A DNA stretch of 64,000 bases from Betaproteobacteria bacterium (GCA_009927445.1 RFMZ01000207.1:1-64000), one strand, 5' to 3'. Positions 25,420 to 36,340 are shown, counted from the stretch's first letter. Numbers and translations are program-made. Notes: a model not told the origin generated them from the letters alone.

Positions 25420-28400
25420 TTATTTACTCTGGGTCAATGCGGTGGCAGCCTGAATATCGACTGCCACTACTCTAGAAACTCCCTGCTCTTGCATCGTAAC
25501 ACCAATCAATTGGTTCGCAATTTCCATCGTTATTTTATTGTGGGAAATAAACAAAAACTGGGTTTTTTGCGACATTTTGGCAACAATATCGGCATACCTT
25601 GCGGTGTTGGCATCATCTAATGGAGCATCCACTTCGTCGAGTAAGCAAAATGGTGCTGGGTTAAGATGAAAGAGAGAAAATACTAAAGCAATTGCAGTTA
25701 AGGCTTTCTCACCACCTGATAAAAGATGAATCGTTGTATTCTTTTTCCCAGGAGGCTGAGCCATCACCTGCACACCAGAGTCTAAAATTTCCTCGCCAGT
25801 CATGACTAGTCGAGCTGTACCTCCCCCAAACAATGCTGGGAAATTTTCAGAAAAATGCTGGTTGACCTGATCAAAAGTAGCCTGTAATAAATCCCGAGTT
25901 TCGCCATCAATTTTCATAATGGCATCAGTCAGTGTTTGAATAGCTTCATTGAGGTCTGCCGACTGGGCATCTAAGAAGCTCTTACGCTCGCTAGAGGTTT
26001 TTAATTCATCAAGAGCAGCCATATTTACTGGGCCTAATGCTGTAATCTTTGTCTGTAAGTCGTTGACTTGATGTTGTAAGTTCGGCAATTGCACATCATC
26101 AGTGACAGCAGTTTGTAACTCATTGAAGTCCGCATGATTATCTTTTAACAAGGTCTCAAATTGTTCAACAGATAAACGTGCGGCCTGTTCTTTTAATTGT
26201 GCAGCCGTAATTTTTTCCCGTATCGGCTCAATTTCCTTCTCATAACCAAGACGCTTCTCATCGAGTTCTTTTAAGTCAAACATCAAGGCATCAAAACGTG
26301 TTCTCACATCAGCTAAAGCATTTTCTTTACCTGACCGACTCTCCAAGAGTTCTTGCAGAAGTTCTTGTGCGCGTAGGTCAGTTAATTGCTCTAATTCTGC
26401 TTGCGCGGTCTGCTGAGTTTGATTGAGGGCCTCTAATTGCTCAGTGGCAGAGCGCATATCACGTTCTAAATCAGTTTGACGTTGCCTCAAAGAACGCACT
26501 TCAAAGGATGCTTCTTGGGCAATTGATTGTAATTCTTGCCGCTTTTGAATCGCTACACTGCGTGACTGCGAATGCACTTCATGGGCCAGCACAGCCTCAT
26601 CAAAACTTGCTTGTGAGAGAGATAACTGGGCTGTTTGTGACTCGGTATTAACCACATTATCAAAAATACGCGTTTGAATTTGATCGCGTAAAACAGCCGT
26701 CTCTGCAAGTTCTTGTTGGACCTGTGCCGCACGAACAGAATACTGTTCTTCAGCTTGTAGTAATTGCATCGCTTCCACCTCAAACCGGTGGGCATCCTTG
26801 ACAGATTGCTCGACAGCTTGGCGATCAGACACAGATTGATGATGGGCCTGCTGATAATTTCCCTGCGCTTGACTCAGGTGGCTTTGAGCCTCATCTAACA
26901 AAAACTGCTCCGACTTGAGTTGTTTTTCTAAACCTTCTAACTCCTTAGCACGAATAATCAGGCCAGCTTGCTCGTTATCTTCAGCATACAATTGCACGCC
27001 AACTCGAGAGATTAAATGTCCCTTGGTCGTTACAAAAACACCACTTGTAGGTAATTCTTCTCGACGAGCCACTCCCTCTTGCACAGATTCAGTCACATAA
27101 ACGAGTGCTAACCAATCACTTAAAGCCCCAGATAAGGCCAAATCGCGAACCTGAATTCTGCTCAATAGCGGGGTTAACGAGGCAGCAACTACATCTTTGG
27201 TCGCGGCAGGTTGTGCATTTGCTAAAAACCAAGCTACGCGACTAGGCGGTGTTTGCTCTTCATATTGAATAATCGCTGCTAGACTTTGGGCTTCAATAGC
27301 ACCAATACGTTCTCGTAAAACAGATTCAACGGCCCTTTCCCAGCCTGATTCAACTTGAATTTTTTGCCAAAGACGCGGCAACGTAGCCAGATCATTTTTT
27401 TGTAACCATGGCATTAATTTTCCCTGCGCAAGAACCTGTTCTTGAATATTTTTAAGAGCAGAGAGCTTTGCTTGGGTTTGCTGCACGGCCTGATGCGTGA
27501 TTTGGAACTGTTCTTGATCCTTAGCCCTAGCCTGATCAGCTTGTAAAATTTGCTGTTCGGATAAAAGTCTTTTGGACTGCGCATCGTCGCGCTTTTTTAG
27601 AGCACTTTGTAAGCGGTCTTGAGCGGTCAAAAGAGCCTGTGAATCAGGCCGAATTAATTGCTCAAAATCAATCTTTAAACGCACTAAGCGTTGCTCAGTT
27701 TGCTCGGCCTGTGAGCTGAGGCTTTGGGCTAATGACTGGATTCGGGCGAGTTCTTTTTCAATTTCTGAACACGCAGATCGGGTAGTTTCAACTGTCTGTT
27801 GCGAATTTTTCCAAAGAACTTCTAACTCCGGAAGAATACTTTCATGTGCACTTAAATCAGCTTGACACTGACTATCATCAGCACTTGATTGCTCTAGCTG
27901 CGCACAAACTGCAGCAAATTGTTCAGTCGCCTGATCTAATTGCCCTTGCCAGCGATTTTTTTGTGTAATCAGATCCGTAATTTGAGCTTGTAAGCGTAAC
28001 TTCGATTCGTTGGCAAAACGGATTTCAGACTCGGTCTGAGCAACCGCGGCAGTCACTTCATACAAAGCCGCTTGCGCTTGTGATACTTCATCTTGTAAAA
28101 CGTATTGATCCGCTCTTGTATTTTCCAAAGACAATTCAGAAGACCTCAACAGAGCAATTCGCTCTTCTAATAAAACCTGTTCCGTACGGATTCTTTCATT
28201 GTGGCGTTGCCGCTCAGTTTCACCCTGCGTCATTCGCATAAACCACAGCAAATGTTGCTTACTTTGCATACTGGACTGATATTCTTGGAATAGTCCTGCA
28301 ACTTGCGCTTGTGATTCTAATTTAATTAACTGGGCATCTAGTTCTCGAAGAATATCTCGTACACGCGTCAAATTCTCTTGCGTACTTTCTAAACGAGACT

Positions 28401-28941
28401 CGGTTTCTTTCCGGCGCTCCTTGTATTTGGAAACACCAGCGGCCTCTTCTAAGAAAATTCTTAACTCTTCTGGCTTGGCCTCAATAATTCTAGAGATCAT
28501 GCCCTGACCAATAATTGCATAAGCCCGAGGCCCAAGACCTGTTCCTAAAAACATATCTTGGATATCTTTACGTCGAACACTTTGTTGATTAATCAGATAG
28601 TTAGAGGCGCCATCTCGTGTAAGTACACGTTTTACAGATATTTCACCAAAGGCGGACCACTGCCCTAAAGCTCGCCCATCGGTATTATCAAAAACAAGCT
28701 CAACACTGGCCCTCCCAGAGGGCTTTCGTAATCCTGAGCCATTAAAAATCACATCTTGCATCGACTCACCACGGAGCTCACTAGCCCGAGACTCACCTAA
28801 AACCCACCGCACGGCATCAATAATGTTGGATTTACCACAGCCGTTCGGGCCAACAACGCCAATTAACTGACCGGGAAGGTCAAAATGGGTCGGGTCAACG
28901 AAGGATTTAAAACCAGCTAATTTGATGGATTTGAGTCGCAC
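25420..28941 (-). CDS. smc: chromosome segregation protein SMC
   Basis: 1173 aa; 'GVVGPNGCGKSNIIDAVRWVLGE' Walker A, 'LSGGEKALTAIALVFSLF' signature, 'FCLLDEVDAPLDDANTARY' Walker B, long coiled coils. Confidence 0.98.
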   Translation of the reverse strand: MRLKSIKLAGFKSFVDPTHFDLPGQLIGVVGPNGCGKSNIIDAVRWVLGESRASELRGESMQDVIFNGSGLRKPSGRASVELVFDNTDGRALGQWSAFGEISVKRVLTRDGASNYLINQQSVRRKDIQDMFLGTGLGPRAYAIIGQGMISRIIEAKPEELRIFLEEAAGVSKYKERRKETESRLESTQENLTRVRDILRELDAQLIKLESQAQVAGLFQEYQSSMQSKQHLLWFMRMTQGETERQRHNERIRTEQVLLEERIALLRSSELSLENTRADQYVLQDEVSQAQAALYEVTAAVAQTESEIRFANESKLRLQAQITDLITQKNRWQGQLDQATEQFAAVCAQLEQSSADDSQCQADLSAHESILPELEVLWKNSQQTVETTRSACSEIEKELARIQSLAQSLSSQAEQTEQRLVRLKIDFEQLIRPDSQALLTAQDRLQSALKKRDDAQSKRLLSEQQILQADQARAKDQEQFQITHQAVQQTQAKLSALKNIQEQVLAQGKLMPWLQKNDLATLPRLWQKIQVESGWERAVESVLRERIGAIEAQSLAAIIQYEEQTPPSRVAWFLANAQPAATKDVVAASLTPLLSRIQVRDLALSGALSDWLALVYVTESVQEGVARREELPTSGVFVTTKGHLISRVGVQLYAEDNEQAGLIIRAKELEGLEKQLKSEQFLLDEAQSHLSQAQGNYQQAHHQSVSDRQAVEQSVKDAHRFEVEAMQLLQAEEQYSVRAAQVQQELAETAVLRDQIQTRIFDNVVNTESQTAQLSLSQASFDEAVLAHEVHSQSRSVAIQKRQELQSIAQEASFEVRSLRQRQTDLERDMRSATEQLEALNQTQQTAQAELEQLTDLRAQELLQELLESRSGKENALADVRTRFDALMFDLKELDEKRLGYEKEIEPIREKITAAQLKEQAARLSVEQFETLLKDNHADFNELQTAVTDDVQLPNLQHQVNDLQTKITALGPVNMAALDELKTSSERKSFLDAQSADLNEAIQTLTDAIMKIDGETRDLLQATFDQVNQHFSENFPALFGGGTARLVMTGEEILDSGVQVMAQPPGKKNTTIHLLSGGEKALTAIALVFSLFHLNPAPFCLLDEVDAPLDDANTARYADIVAKMSQKTQFLFISHNKITMEIANQLIGVTMQEQGVSRVVAVDIQAATALTQSK

Positions 28942-29073
28942 GGCAGTATCAATTATTTCGATTAAACAATGATGATATCAAGTCTGAGGATCAAACCACA
29001 GTATTTCGCCATAATTTTCATTCACGATATAAAATAAACTGGTCTAACTTTTTAAAATTGAACAATTATCACC

Positions 29074-29916
29074 ATGATGAACACACATTCAAAAGAATCT
29101 TTACCAAACCTGATCGATCAAGCCTGGGAAAACAGAGCCAATTATTCAAGCCAAAATGCCCCTGCCCAATTGCATGCAGCTGTCGCCGAAGTGATTCAGG
29201 GCCTAAATGATGGCAGTCTGCGCGTTGCTACCCGAAAAGCTGTCGGCCAGTGGGAAGTGCACCAGTGGATTAAAAAAGCTGTTTTATTATCTTTTAAATT
29301 ACAAGATAACGAAGTCATGACCGCTGGTGGTTTTACCCAATTCTTTGATAAGGTTCCTAGTAAGTTTGCAAACTACTCCCCGGCCGATTTTCAGAATGGC
29401 GGTTTTCGAGTTGTCCCGCCAGCAATCGCCAGGCGTGGCTCGTTTATTGGCAAAAATGTTGTTCTGATGCCCTCTTATGTCAATATCGGCGCCTATGTCG
29501 ATGAAGGATCCATGGTTGATACTTGGGCGACAGTCGGATCTTGCGCCCAAATCGGTAAAAATGTTCACTTGTCTGGTGGTGTTGGTATCGGTGGAGTACT
29601 CGAACCAGTCCAAGCTGGGCCTGTAATTATTGAAGATAACTGTTTTATCGGCGCTAGATCGGAAGTGGTCGAAGGCGTAGTGATCGAAGAAAATAGCGTT
29701 CTATCAATGGGTGTCTACATCGGCCAAAGCACAAAAATCTATGATCGTGAAACGGGTGAGGTGCATTACGGTCGAGTGCCAGCTGGCTCAGTAGTTGTGC
29801 CTGGATCGCTACCCTCCGTAAACGGTAAATACAGTTTGTATGCTGCTATTATTGTCAAAAAGGTCGATGCGCAAACCCGCGCAAAAACAGCGATTAACGA
29901 ACTACTTAGAGATTAA
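29074..29916 (+). CDS. dapD: 2,3,4,5-tetrahydropyridine-2,6-dicarboxylate N-succinyltransferase
   Basis: 280 aa; '[67 protein letters not shown]'. Confidence 0.98.
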   Translation: MMNTHSKESLPNLIDQAWENRANYSSQNAPAQLHAAVAEVIQGLNDGSLRVATRKAVGQWEVHQWIKKAVLLSFKLQDNEVMTAGGFTQFFDKVPSKFANYSPADFQNGGFRVVPPAIARRGSFIGKNVVLMPSYVNIGAYVDEGSMVDTWATVGSCAQIGKNVHLSGGVGIGGVLEPVQAGPVIIEDNCFIGARSEVVEGVVIEENSVLSMGVYIGQSTKIYDRETGEVHYGRVPAGSVVVPGSLPSVNGKYSLYAAIIVKKVDAQTRAKTAINELLRD

Positions 29917-30270
29917 ATGTCGATTCAGTTGTACGGAATTTCTAATTGCTCTAGTGTCCAAAAGGCAAAAATATGGTTAAATCAAAACCAATATGATTTC
30001 GTTTTTATCGACTATAAGAAACAAGCACCAACCAGCCAACTTCTCGAAAGATGGCTAGAGCAAGTTCCGCTTGATCAGCTCGTTAATCGGCAGGGTACTA
30101 CATGGAAAAAACTTTCTGATGCAGAAAAATTACAATTTGAGCAAAGTAATCAGGCAATTCAAATGTTAATTGCCAAGCCAACATTACTCAAACGACCTAC
30201 TTTGGTTAAAAACGACCAAATACAAGTCGGTTTTCATGCCACGAAATATCTCTCATTTTTAAGCTCATAA
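29917..30270 (+). CDS. Spx/ArsC-like (YffB-type) thioredoxin-fold protein, function unassigned
   Basis: 117 aa; '[17 protein letters not shown]...[10 protein letters not shown]' and '[10 protein letters not shown]', 'LLKRPTL'; ATG directly abuts the dapD stop. Confidence 0.88.
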   Translation: MSIQLYGISNCSSVQKAKIWLNQNQYDFVFIDYKKQAPTSQLLERWLEQVPLDQLVNRQGTTWKKLSDAEKLQFEQSNQAIQMLIAKPTLLKRPTLVKNDQIQVGFHATKYLSFLSS

Positions 30271-30272
30271 GC

Positions 30273-31448
30273 ATGCTTTTCTCTGATCATTTCACGCCGA
30301 CCCAATTACTTACCCAAGTAATGATTTCTCACCCTTCAGTGACGCCAATTGATGGTGGCCTGCAAGAGTTAATCGCTAAACGCCTGCGCGCCATCGAATT
30401 CGAATGCGAAACCATGATGAGTGGACCTGATGATTTTCGGGTAACGAATTTATGGGCGATACGCCATGGTGCAGCTGGTAAAAATGGTCCTTGTTTAGTC
30501 TTTGCAGGCCATACCGATGTTGTTCCTACGGGTCCTCTGGAAAAATGGCAAACAGATCCCTTTACACCCTCGATCCGAGACGGAAAATTATTTGGTCGTG
30601 GAGCTGCTGATATGAAAAGCTCACTGGCTGCTTTTGTAATTGCAACCGAAGAATTTGTGCAAAAAAACCCGAACCATCAAGGATCTATTGCCTTTTTACT
30701 TACCAGCGATGAAGAGGGTCCAACGAACACCGATGGCACTGTCGTGGTTTGCCAAAAACTAGCTGAGCGACAAACTAAACTCGATTTTTGTATTGTCGGT
30801 GAGCCAACTTGTTCGAATCGATTTGGCGATGTCATCAAAAATGGTCGAAGAGGGTCTTTATCCGCGAAGCTCACCGTCAAAGGGATTCAAGGCCATGTTG
30901 CTTATCCGCATTTGGCCCAAAACCCTATTCATGATATTTCCCCGGTTCTCAGTGAACTAGCCAATATCCAATGGGATCAGGGTAATGAATACTTTCCCCC
31001 AACAACCTGGCAAGTATCCAATTTTCATGCTGGTACAGGAGCTACAAACGTGATACCAGGTGTGGCCGTAATCGACTTTAATTTTCGCTTTGCAACAACG
31101 AGTACTGCCCAGGGTTTAATTGATCAAGTCACTAAAATTCTGAACAAGCATCAAATTCAATATGACATTTCTTGGAACCAAAGCGGCGAACCATTTTTGA
31201 CCCCGCAAGGCGAATTATGTCAGGTATTACAGTCCGCTATATTGGCTGAGGTAGGCGTGCATGCTGAGCTCTCCACAACTGGTGGCACCAGTGATGGTCG
31301 CTTTATTTCTAAAATATGCCCTCAAGTTGTCGAGTTTGGTCCAATCAATGCATCGATTCATCAAGTCAATGAACACATTGCGTTGCCCGATATTGAGTCT
31401 TTAAAAAATATTTATCGCCGAACGTTAGAGCTACTTATCTCGCATTGA
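30273..31448 (+). CDS. dapE: succinyl-diaminopimelate desuccinylase
   Basis: 391 aa; '[21 protein letters not shown]', '[15 protein letters not shown]', '[16 protein letters not shown]', 'VGEPT', '[12 protein letters not shown]'. Confidence 0.98.
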   Translation: MLFSDHFTPTQLLTQVMISHPSVTPIDGGLQELIAKRLRAIEFECETMMSGPDDFRVTNLWAIRHGAAGKNGPCLVFAGHTDVVPTGPLEKWQTDPFTPSIRDGKLFGRGAADMKSSLAAFVIATEEFVQKNPNHQGSIAFLLTSDEEGPTNTDGTVVVCQKLAERQTKLDFCIVGEPTCSNRFGDVIKNGRRGSLSAKLTVKGIQGHVAYPHLAQNPIHDISPVLSELANIQWDQGNEYFPPTTWQVSNFHAGTGATNVIPGVAVIDFNFRFATTSTAQGLIDQVTKILNKHQIQYDISWNQSGEPFLTPQGELCQVLQSAILAEVGVHAELSTTGGTSDGRFISKICPQVVEFGPINASIHQVNEHIALPDIESLKNIYRRTLELLISH

Positions 31449-32329
31449 ATACGCCCATTACCATCGATCAGGCTTGGGAAAAACTAAGCAATCAACTCAA
31501 TCAAGCGGAATTATTTTTTGGACATGGCGCAGTCGATGCCGATAGTGAGGCCCTATGGATCTTAGCCTACTGTCTAGATGTATCACCCAGCTCTTTACTA
31601 ACACAACTTGAGCAATCACTTCCTTTGACTGTTTTAGAAAAAGCTAGCCAACTCGTTACAACGCGTATCAATACGCGTAAGCCTCTAGCTTATCTCCTAG
31701 GTGAAGCTTGGCTAATGGGAGAGGTTTTTGATTGTGATGAACGCAGTATCGTGCCACGCTCATTCATCGCCGAATTAATCAGTAACCAAATTCTCGACTC
31801 CTGGCTACCTGCTGCAGGACGAGCACTTGATCTTTGTACTGGTAATGCCTCTCTAGCAATCCTACTTGCCAAGCACTGCCCAGATTTAGAAATTACAGCT
31901 ACAGACATTGACCCGAAAGCCTTGGAATTAGCTTGTCAGAATATTGCCAAATTTGAATTAACGGATGCGATCGAACTGTATTGTGGCGACTTATGGAATG
32001 CTCTGGATGATCCAAATGATTCGAACCGTTTTGATGTAATTCTTTGTAATCCACCTTATGTTAATAGCGCCACCATGTCGACTCTGCCGCCTGAGTATCT
32101 AGCAGAACCACGACATGCCCTGGCTGGAGGTCTAGACGGTATGGATTTCATTGGCCAAGTTCTAGCTCGGGCAAAAGAATACTTAACGGCTCGTGGAGTA
32201 CTCGTACTGGAAATCGGCAATGAGTATGAACATTTTCAGCGTGCCTTTCCTGACCTCGTGGTTCTTTGGCTAGAAGTCGCCGCTGGCAATACACAGGTTG
32301 GTTTAATGAACTATGCTGACTTACCGTAA
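31445..32329 (+). CDS. prmB: 50S ribosomal protein L3 glutamine methyltransferase (PrmB)
   Basis: 294 aa; class I SAM MTase '[16 protein letters not shown]', catalytic 'ILCNPPYVN', '[14 protein letters not shown]'; predicted TTG start overlapping the dapE stop (TTGA). Confidence 0.93.
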   Translation: MNTPITIDQAWEKLSNQLNQAELFFGHGAVDADSEALWILAYCLDVSPSSLLTQLEQSLPLTVLEKASQLVTTRINTRKPLAYLLGEAWLMGEVFDCDERSIVPRSFIAELISNQILDSWLPAAGRALDLCTGNASLAILLAKHCPDLEITATDIDPKALELACQNIAKFELTDAIELYCGDLWNALDDPNDSNRFDVILCNPPYVNSATMSTLPPEYLAEPRHALAGGLDGMDFIGQVLARAKEYLTARGVLVLEIGNEYEHFQRAFPDLVVLWLEVAAGNTQVGLMNYADLP

Positions 32330-32388
32330 GTGGTAGGACTGTGTATTTTTCTGCAGATCATGTGCTCTAAAAATAAAAGCTAATCCTT

Positions 32389-32820
32389 TTACAGACGCAA
32401 GCTTTCTAAAACATCCCGAATATTCTGCGGAATCGATTGTGGCCTGTGCGTCTGACGATCTACATAAACATGCGTAAACTGCCCTAAAGCACAAATTGCT
32501 TCCTCAGTATTTTTAAATATTCCAAGTCGATACACCACACTCGAATTACCAATTTTTTCAACACAAATACCAACTTGAACGGTATCTGGAAAACAGACTG
32601 AACGGAAAAATTGGCAGTGATTATCAACTACCAAACCAACCAAGGGACTATGGTCAAAATCCAAAACACCTTGTTCAAGCAGGTATTGATTGACGGCTGT
32701 ATCAAAAAAAGAAAAATATACAACATTATTAACATGCCGGTATACGTCATTATCAGACCAGCGCGTCGTTATCTGTATAAAACGTGCAAAGTCTGCTCTA
32801 ATAAAAATTCGATCAGCCAT
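32389..32820 (-). CDS. acyl-CoA thioesterase (4HBT / hotdog fold)
   Basis: 143 aa; 'RWSDNDVYRHVNNVVYFSFFDTAVNQYL', typical YbgC/4HBT N-terminal motif. Confidence 0.88.
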   Translation of the reverse strand: MADRIFIRADFARFIQITTRWSDNDVYRHVNNVVYFSFFDTAVNQYLLEQGVLDFDHSPLVGLVVDNHCQFFRSVCFPDTVQVGICVEKIGNSSVVYRLGIFKNTEEAICALGQFTHVYVDRQTHRPQSIPQNIRDVLESLRL

Positions 32821-32827
32821 TACCGGA

Positions 32828-34189
32828 CTAAAAATCTTTTACTAAATTAAACGCCGCCTCGATACGCTCGACGGCATGTATTTCCATATTCTCAAAAGAT
32901 GCACCCTTGGGCATATTCGCTTTGGGAATAATTGCTTTCTTAAAACCTAATTTTGATGCTTCGCGTAGACGCTCCTGTCCACGTGGACATGGACGAATCT
33001 CCCCTGCTAAGCCAACTTCCCCAAACACAACAAGATCTTTTGGTAAGGCTTTATTTTTTAAAGATGATTGAATCGCCAGTAAAACTGCTAAGTCAGCTGC
33101 TGGCTCAGTAATCTTTACCCCACCAACCGCATTTAGAAATACATCTTGATCAAAACAAGCAATGCCTGCATGACGATGCATGACTGCTAATAACATCGCT
33201 AAGCGATTTTGCTCCAAACCAACCGCTAAGCGTCTCGGGTTAGGAAGATGAGAACTATCTACTAAAGCTTGTATTTCAACTAATAAAGGTCTACTCCCTT
33301 CTTGGGTAACTAAGACACAAGCGCCAGGAACAGCCTCCGTATTGGGTGATAAAAATAATGCTGAGGGATTATTAACACCCTTTAAGCCCTTATCTGACAT
33401 CGCAAAAACACCTAATTCGTTCACCGCTCCAAAGCGATTTTTTATCGCTCGGATCAATCGAAAAGAAGACTGCGTATCTCCCTCAAAATACAATACCGTA
33501 TCGACCATGTGCTCTAACACGCGAGGTCCAGCGATATTGCCCTCTTTCGTTACGTGTCCGACTAATATGATGGATATTCCAGAGGACTTTGCTAGACGGG
33601 TGAGTTGGGCTGCGCATTCCCGGACCTGCGCAACTGATCCTGGAGCCGAGCTTAACGCCTCAGAATAGATCGTTTGAATCGAGTCTATGACTGCAACCTT
33701 TGGTCTGGCAAGCTCCAAATTACTCAGAATTTTTTCTAATTGAATTTCTGGAAAAACAACTAAATCAGGCGCAAAGCAGCCTGTTCTTTTAGCGCGAAGT
33801 GCAATTTGCGCAGCCGACTCCTCGCCACTTACATAAACAACGGATTGGCCTTCTAAGCTCAAGCCAGCTAAAGTTTGTAATAATAAGGTCGACTTACCTA
33901 TACCAGGATCGCCACCAATGAGAACTACTCCAGCATCCACTAGACCGCCTCCTAAAACACGATCAAATTCTGGGATACAGGTGGATATCCTCGCAAAATC
34001 CTCTAAATCGATATGCGCAAGAGTCTGCTGAGCACTAGCCTGCACAATGCCTTGATATCGATGATTAGGGCCCTGCTCAAGAGTCTCCTCTAAAGAATTC
34101 CATGCCTGACACGCAGGACATTGTCCTTGCCATTTTGGAAAAGATCCACCACAAAGATGGCAAGTAAATTGCGATTTAATCTTAGCCAC
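32828..34189 (-). CDS. radA: DNA repair protein RadA
   Basis: 453 aa; zinc finger 'CHLCGGSFPKWQGQCPACQAWNS', Walker A 'GGDPGIGKSTLLLQ', 'KNRFG' motif, Lon-like C-terminus. Confidence 0.98.
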   Translation of the reverse strand: MAKIKSQFTCHLCGGSFPKWQGQCPACQAWNSLEETLEQGPNHRYQGIVQASAQQTLAHIDLEDFARISTCIPEFDRVLGGGLVDAGVVLIGGDPGIGKSTLLLQTLAGLSLEGQSVVYVSGEESAAQIALRAKRTGCFAPDLVVFPEIQLEKILSNLELARPKVAVIDSIQTIYSEALSSAPGSVAQVRECAAQLTRLAKSSGISIILVGHVTKEGNIAGPRVLEHMVDTVLYFEGDTQSSFRLIRAIKNRFGAVNELGVFAMSDKGLKGVNNPSALFLSPNTEAVPGACVLVTQEGSRPLLVEIQALVDSSHLPNPRRLAVGLEQNRLAMLLAVMHRHAGIACFDQDVFLNAVGGVKITEPAADLAVLLAIQSSLKNKALPKDLVVFGEVGLAGEIRPCPRGQERLREASKLGFKKAIIPKANMPKGASFENMEIHAVERIEAAFNLVKDF

Positions 34190-34197
34190 AAATATAC

Positions 34198-34701
34198 TTA
34201 CAAAGGCGATGCACTACGATTTTGCTGAGCTCTTTTCTCAGAGTCTTTTCGACGCTCCTCAAGCTCTTCAATTCGTTTTGCACGTAAAATTTGTTTTTCC
34301 TCGAAAGCTTTCCGATTATCAGCCCGCTCTTGAATATTTTTGGGATCTTGCCGCTCGACAATTCGTAAGGTATCTTTTTCAGTTTTTATCATCTCATTGA
34401 CTTCGCGTCGCCGGTCATGCATCGCTAACTCTTGCACGCGTACTACCTTGATCTCTTTTAAATAGGTTTGGCGTACGCGATCTAAGCAACGCTCCACAAA
34501 AAATAATTGATAACAGTGACGAACTTGGGTGTCATTGCGATACTGGACCCACTCTTTTTGAAGATCCAGATTATCCTGGACAACTTCCAGTTCAGCTAAT
34601 TCTTGATCATGAACCAGTCCAGCAAATGAACTAGTAATGCAGACAACTCCTCCAAGACTTAGGATGAATAGAACAAGCAGCCTATAGCGCGTTTGCTTCA
34701 T
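34198..34701 (-). CDS. exported, highly charged coiled-coil protein, unknown function
   Basis: 167 aa; N-terminal signal/TM 'LLVLFILSLGGVVCITSSFA', then Lys/Arg/Glu-rich helix with a Cys pair 'HCYQLFFVERCLDRVR'. Confidence 0.75.
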   Translation of the reverse strand: MKQTRYRLLVLFILSLGGVVCITSSFAGLVHDQELAELEVVQDNLDLQKEWVQYRNDTQVRHCYQLFFVERCLDRVRQTYLKEIKVVRVQELAMHDRRREVNEMIKTEKDTLRIVERQDPKNIQERADNRKAFEEKQILRAKRIEELEERRKDSEKRAQQNRSASPL

Positions 34702-35045
34702 CCGCTTAATTGTTGCGTGAGATGAAATAAGTTAGTAGAACGCGCGCCACTTCGACAATAAGCCAAGACGGGCTTCGGTAACTCCTCCAAAAGAGCGGCC
34801 ATTTCAAGCACTTGGTCACGCGTAATTTGCCCACTAATGACTGGTAAATACACAAAATGCAACCCTGCAGCCAAAGCCGCTTTTTCAATATCAGCTTGCA
34901 TCGGTTGCTCACTACCGCCCTCTAAATCGGGCCGATTACCAATAATACTGCGATACCCTAGGGTAGCAATTTCAGAAATATTTTCGCTAGTAATCTGTCC
35001 TGCAGTTGAAAAATTGGGGGTGTGTTCGGTGATAAATAGTGACAT
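34698..35045 (-). CDS. TIGR01244-type (DUF442) phosphatase-like/sulfur transferase
   Basis: 'FSTAGQITSENISEIATLGYRSIIGNRPDLEGGSEQP' and 'VLAYCRSGARSTNLFHL' (CRSGxR active-site-like loop); start set at internal Met 'MSLFITEHTPNF' downstream of the metZ stop. Confidence 0.88.
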   Translation of the reverse strand: MSLFITEHTPNFSTAGQITSENISEIATLGYRSIIGNRPDLEGGSEQPMQADIEKAALAAGLHFVYLPVISGQITRDQVLEMAALLEELPKPVLAYCRSGARSTNLFHLTQQLSG

Positions 35046-35055
35046 GTTTACCTCA

Positions 35056-36270
35056 TTAGTTATTTGCAATTGCCAAAAGCCCAGCCTGTAAGTCGTTTTT
35101 TAAGTCTGTAATATGTTCAAGCCCCACCGAAATACGCACTAATCCTTCTACTAGACCAGCCTTTTCACGCTCGGCAACTGGAACTCTGCCATGTGTAGTT
35201 GTCGCTGGATGGGTAATTGTTGTTCTAGTGTCGCCTAAATTAGCCGTAATCGAACAAATCCTCGTTGCATCAATGACCTTCCAAGCATTGGCACGGCCAC
35301 CTTTGACAATAAATGAAACAATCGCTCCACCGGCTTTTTGTTGTTGCATTGCCAGAGCATGCTGAGGATGAGACGTTAAGCCAGGATGCAAAACTCGCTC
35401 AACCATGTCTTGCTCTTCTAACCAGGCCGCTAAAAGTAATGCATTTGCACTTTGTTTTTCTACCCGCAAGGATAGAGTCTCAAGTCCTTTTAATAATACC
35501 CAAGCATTAAACGCAGAAAGCGTTGGTCCAGTACTGCGGTTGAAGGTGAAAACTTTGGAAATTAGCTCCTCAGAACCAAGTACTGCACCCCCCAAGACCC
35601 GACCTTGACCATCTAAAAATTTGGTAGCTGAATGAATCACCGCATCAGCACCAAGACTAAAAGGTTTTTGGAGGACCGGCGTACAAAAACAATTATCAAC
35701 CACAAATAGCGCTTGGGCACTGCGTGCGATTTGGGCTATACCAGCAATATCAGCAATTTGGGTTAAAGGATTAGAAGGACTTTCAATATAAATTAATTTG
35801 GTATTGGGTCGAATAGCTCTTCTAAAATCATCTAGGTCCACTAAATCTACATACGTGGTTTCAATTCCAAAACGAGACAAAATAGTACTAAACATTTGGA
35901 TGGTTGCACCAAAGACGGCCCTAGAACAAACTAGGTGATCACCAGCCTTTAAGTGGGTCAAGGTCAATGCAAAGATAGCGGCCATCCCTGAGGCAGTTGC
36001 TATACAAGCAGGAGTTTCTTCCAGAGCTGCTAGCCGATCTTGAAACATTTTGACCGTTGGGTTAGTAAAACGTGAATAAATAAAACCCGTCTCAGCATGC
36101 GCAAATTTATCAGCCGCTTCTGCTGAATTAGCATAACAAAAGCTCGAGGTTAAAAAAAGGGCCTCGGCGTGTTCATTAAAATCTGATCGCATAGTACCCG
36201 ACCGAACTGCTAAAGTCTCAGGGTGAAGACCCTTGCCATCAAATGGTATCGACATCAGTATCTTTCTCAA
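35056..36270 (-). CDS. metZ: O-succinylhomoserine sulfhydrylase (Cys/Met metabolism PLP enzyme)
   Basis: 404 aa; 'TLAVRSG', 'YSRFTNPTVKMFQDRLAALE', 'VDNCFCTPVLQKPFSLGADAVIHSATKFLDGQGR' PLP lysine motif. Confidence 0.94.
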   Translation of the reverse strand: MRKILMSIPFDGKGLHPETLAVRSGTMRSDFNEHAEALFLTSSFCYANSAEAADKFAHAETGFIYSRFTNPTVKMFQDRLAALEETPACIATASGMAAIFALTLTHLKAGDHLVCSRAVFGATIQMFSTILSRFGIETTYVDLVDLDDFRRAIRPNTKLIYIESPSNPLTQIADIAGIAQIARSAQALFVVDNCFCTPVLQKPFSLGADAVIHSATKFLDGQGRVLGGAVLGSEELISKVFTFNRSTGPTLSAFNAWVLLKGLETLSLRVEKQSANALLLAAWLEEQDMVERVLHPGLTSHPQHALAMQQQKAGGAIVSFIVKGGRANAWKVIDATRICSITANLGDTRTTITHPATTTHGRVPVAEREKAGLVEGLVRISVGLEHITDLKNDLQAGLLAIANN

Positions 36271-36340
36271 TCAAACGAATCATTATTTGTTTTAATACTA
36301 TTGCATCATTTGCGGTTACTTACCCACAATTACGACTATT

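Noticed and set aside
33342-33668. 108 aa + strand ORF inside radA
   Set aside because: Antisense shadow of radA with no recognisable domain.
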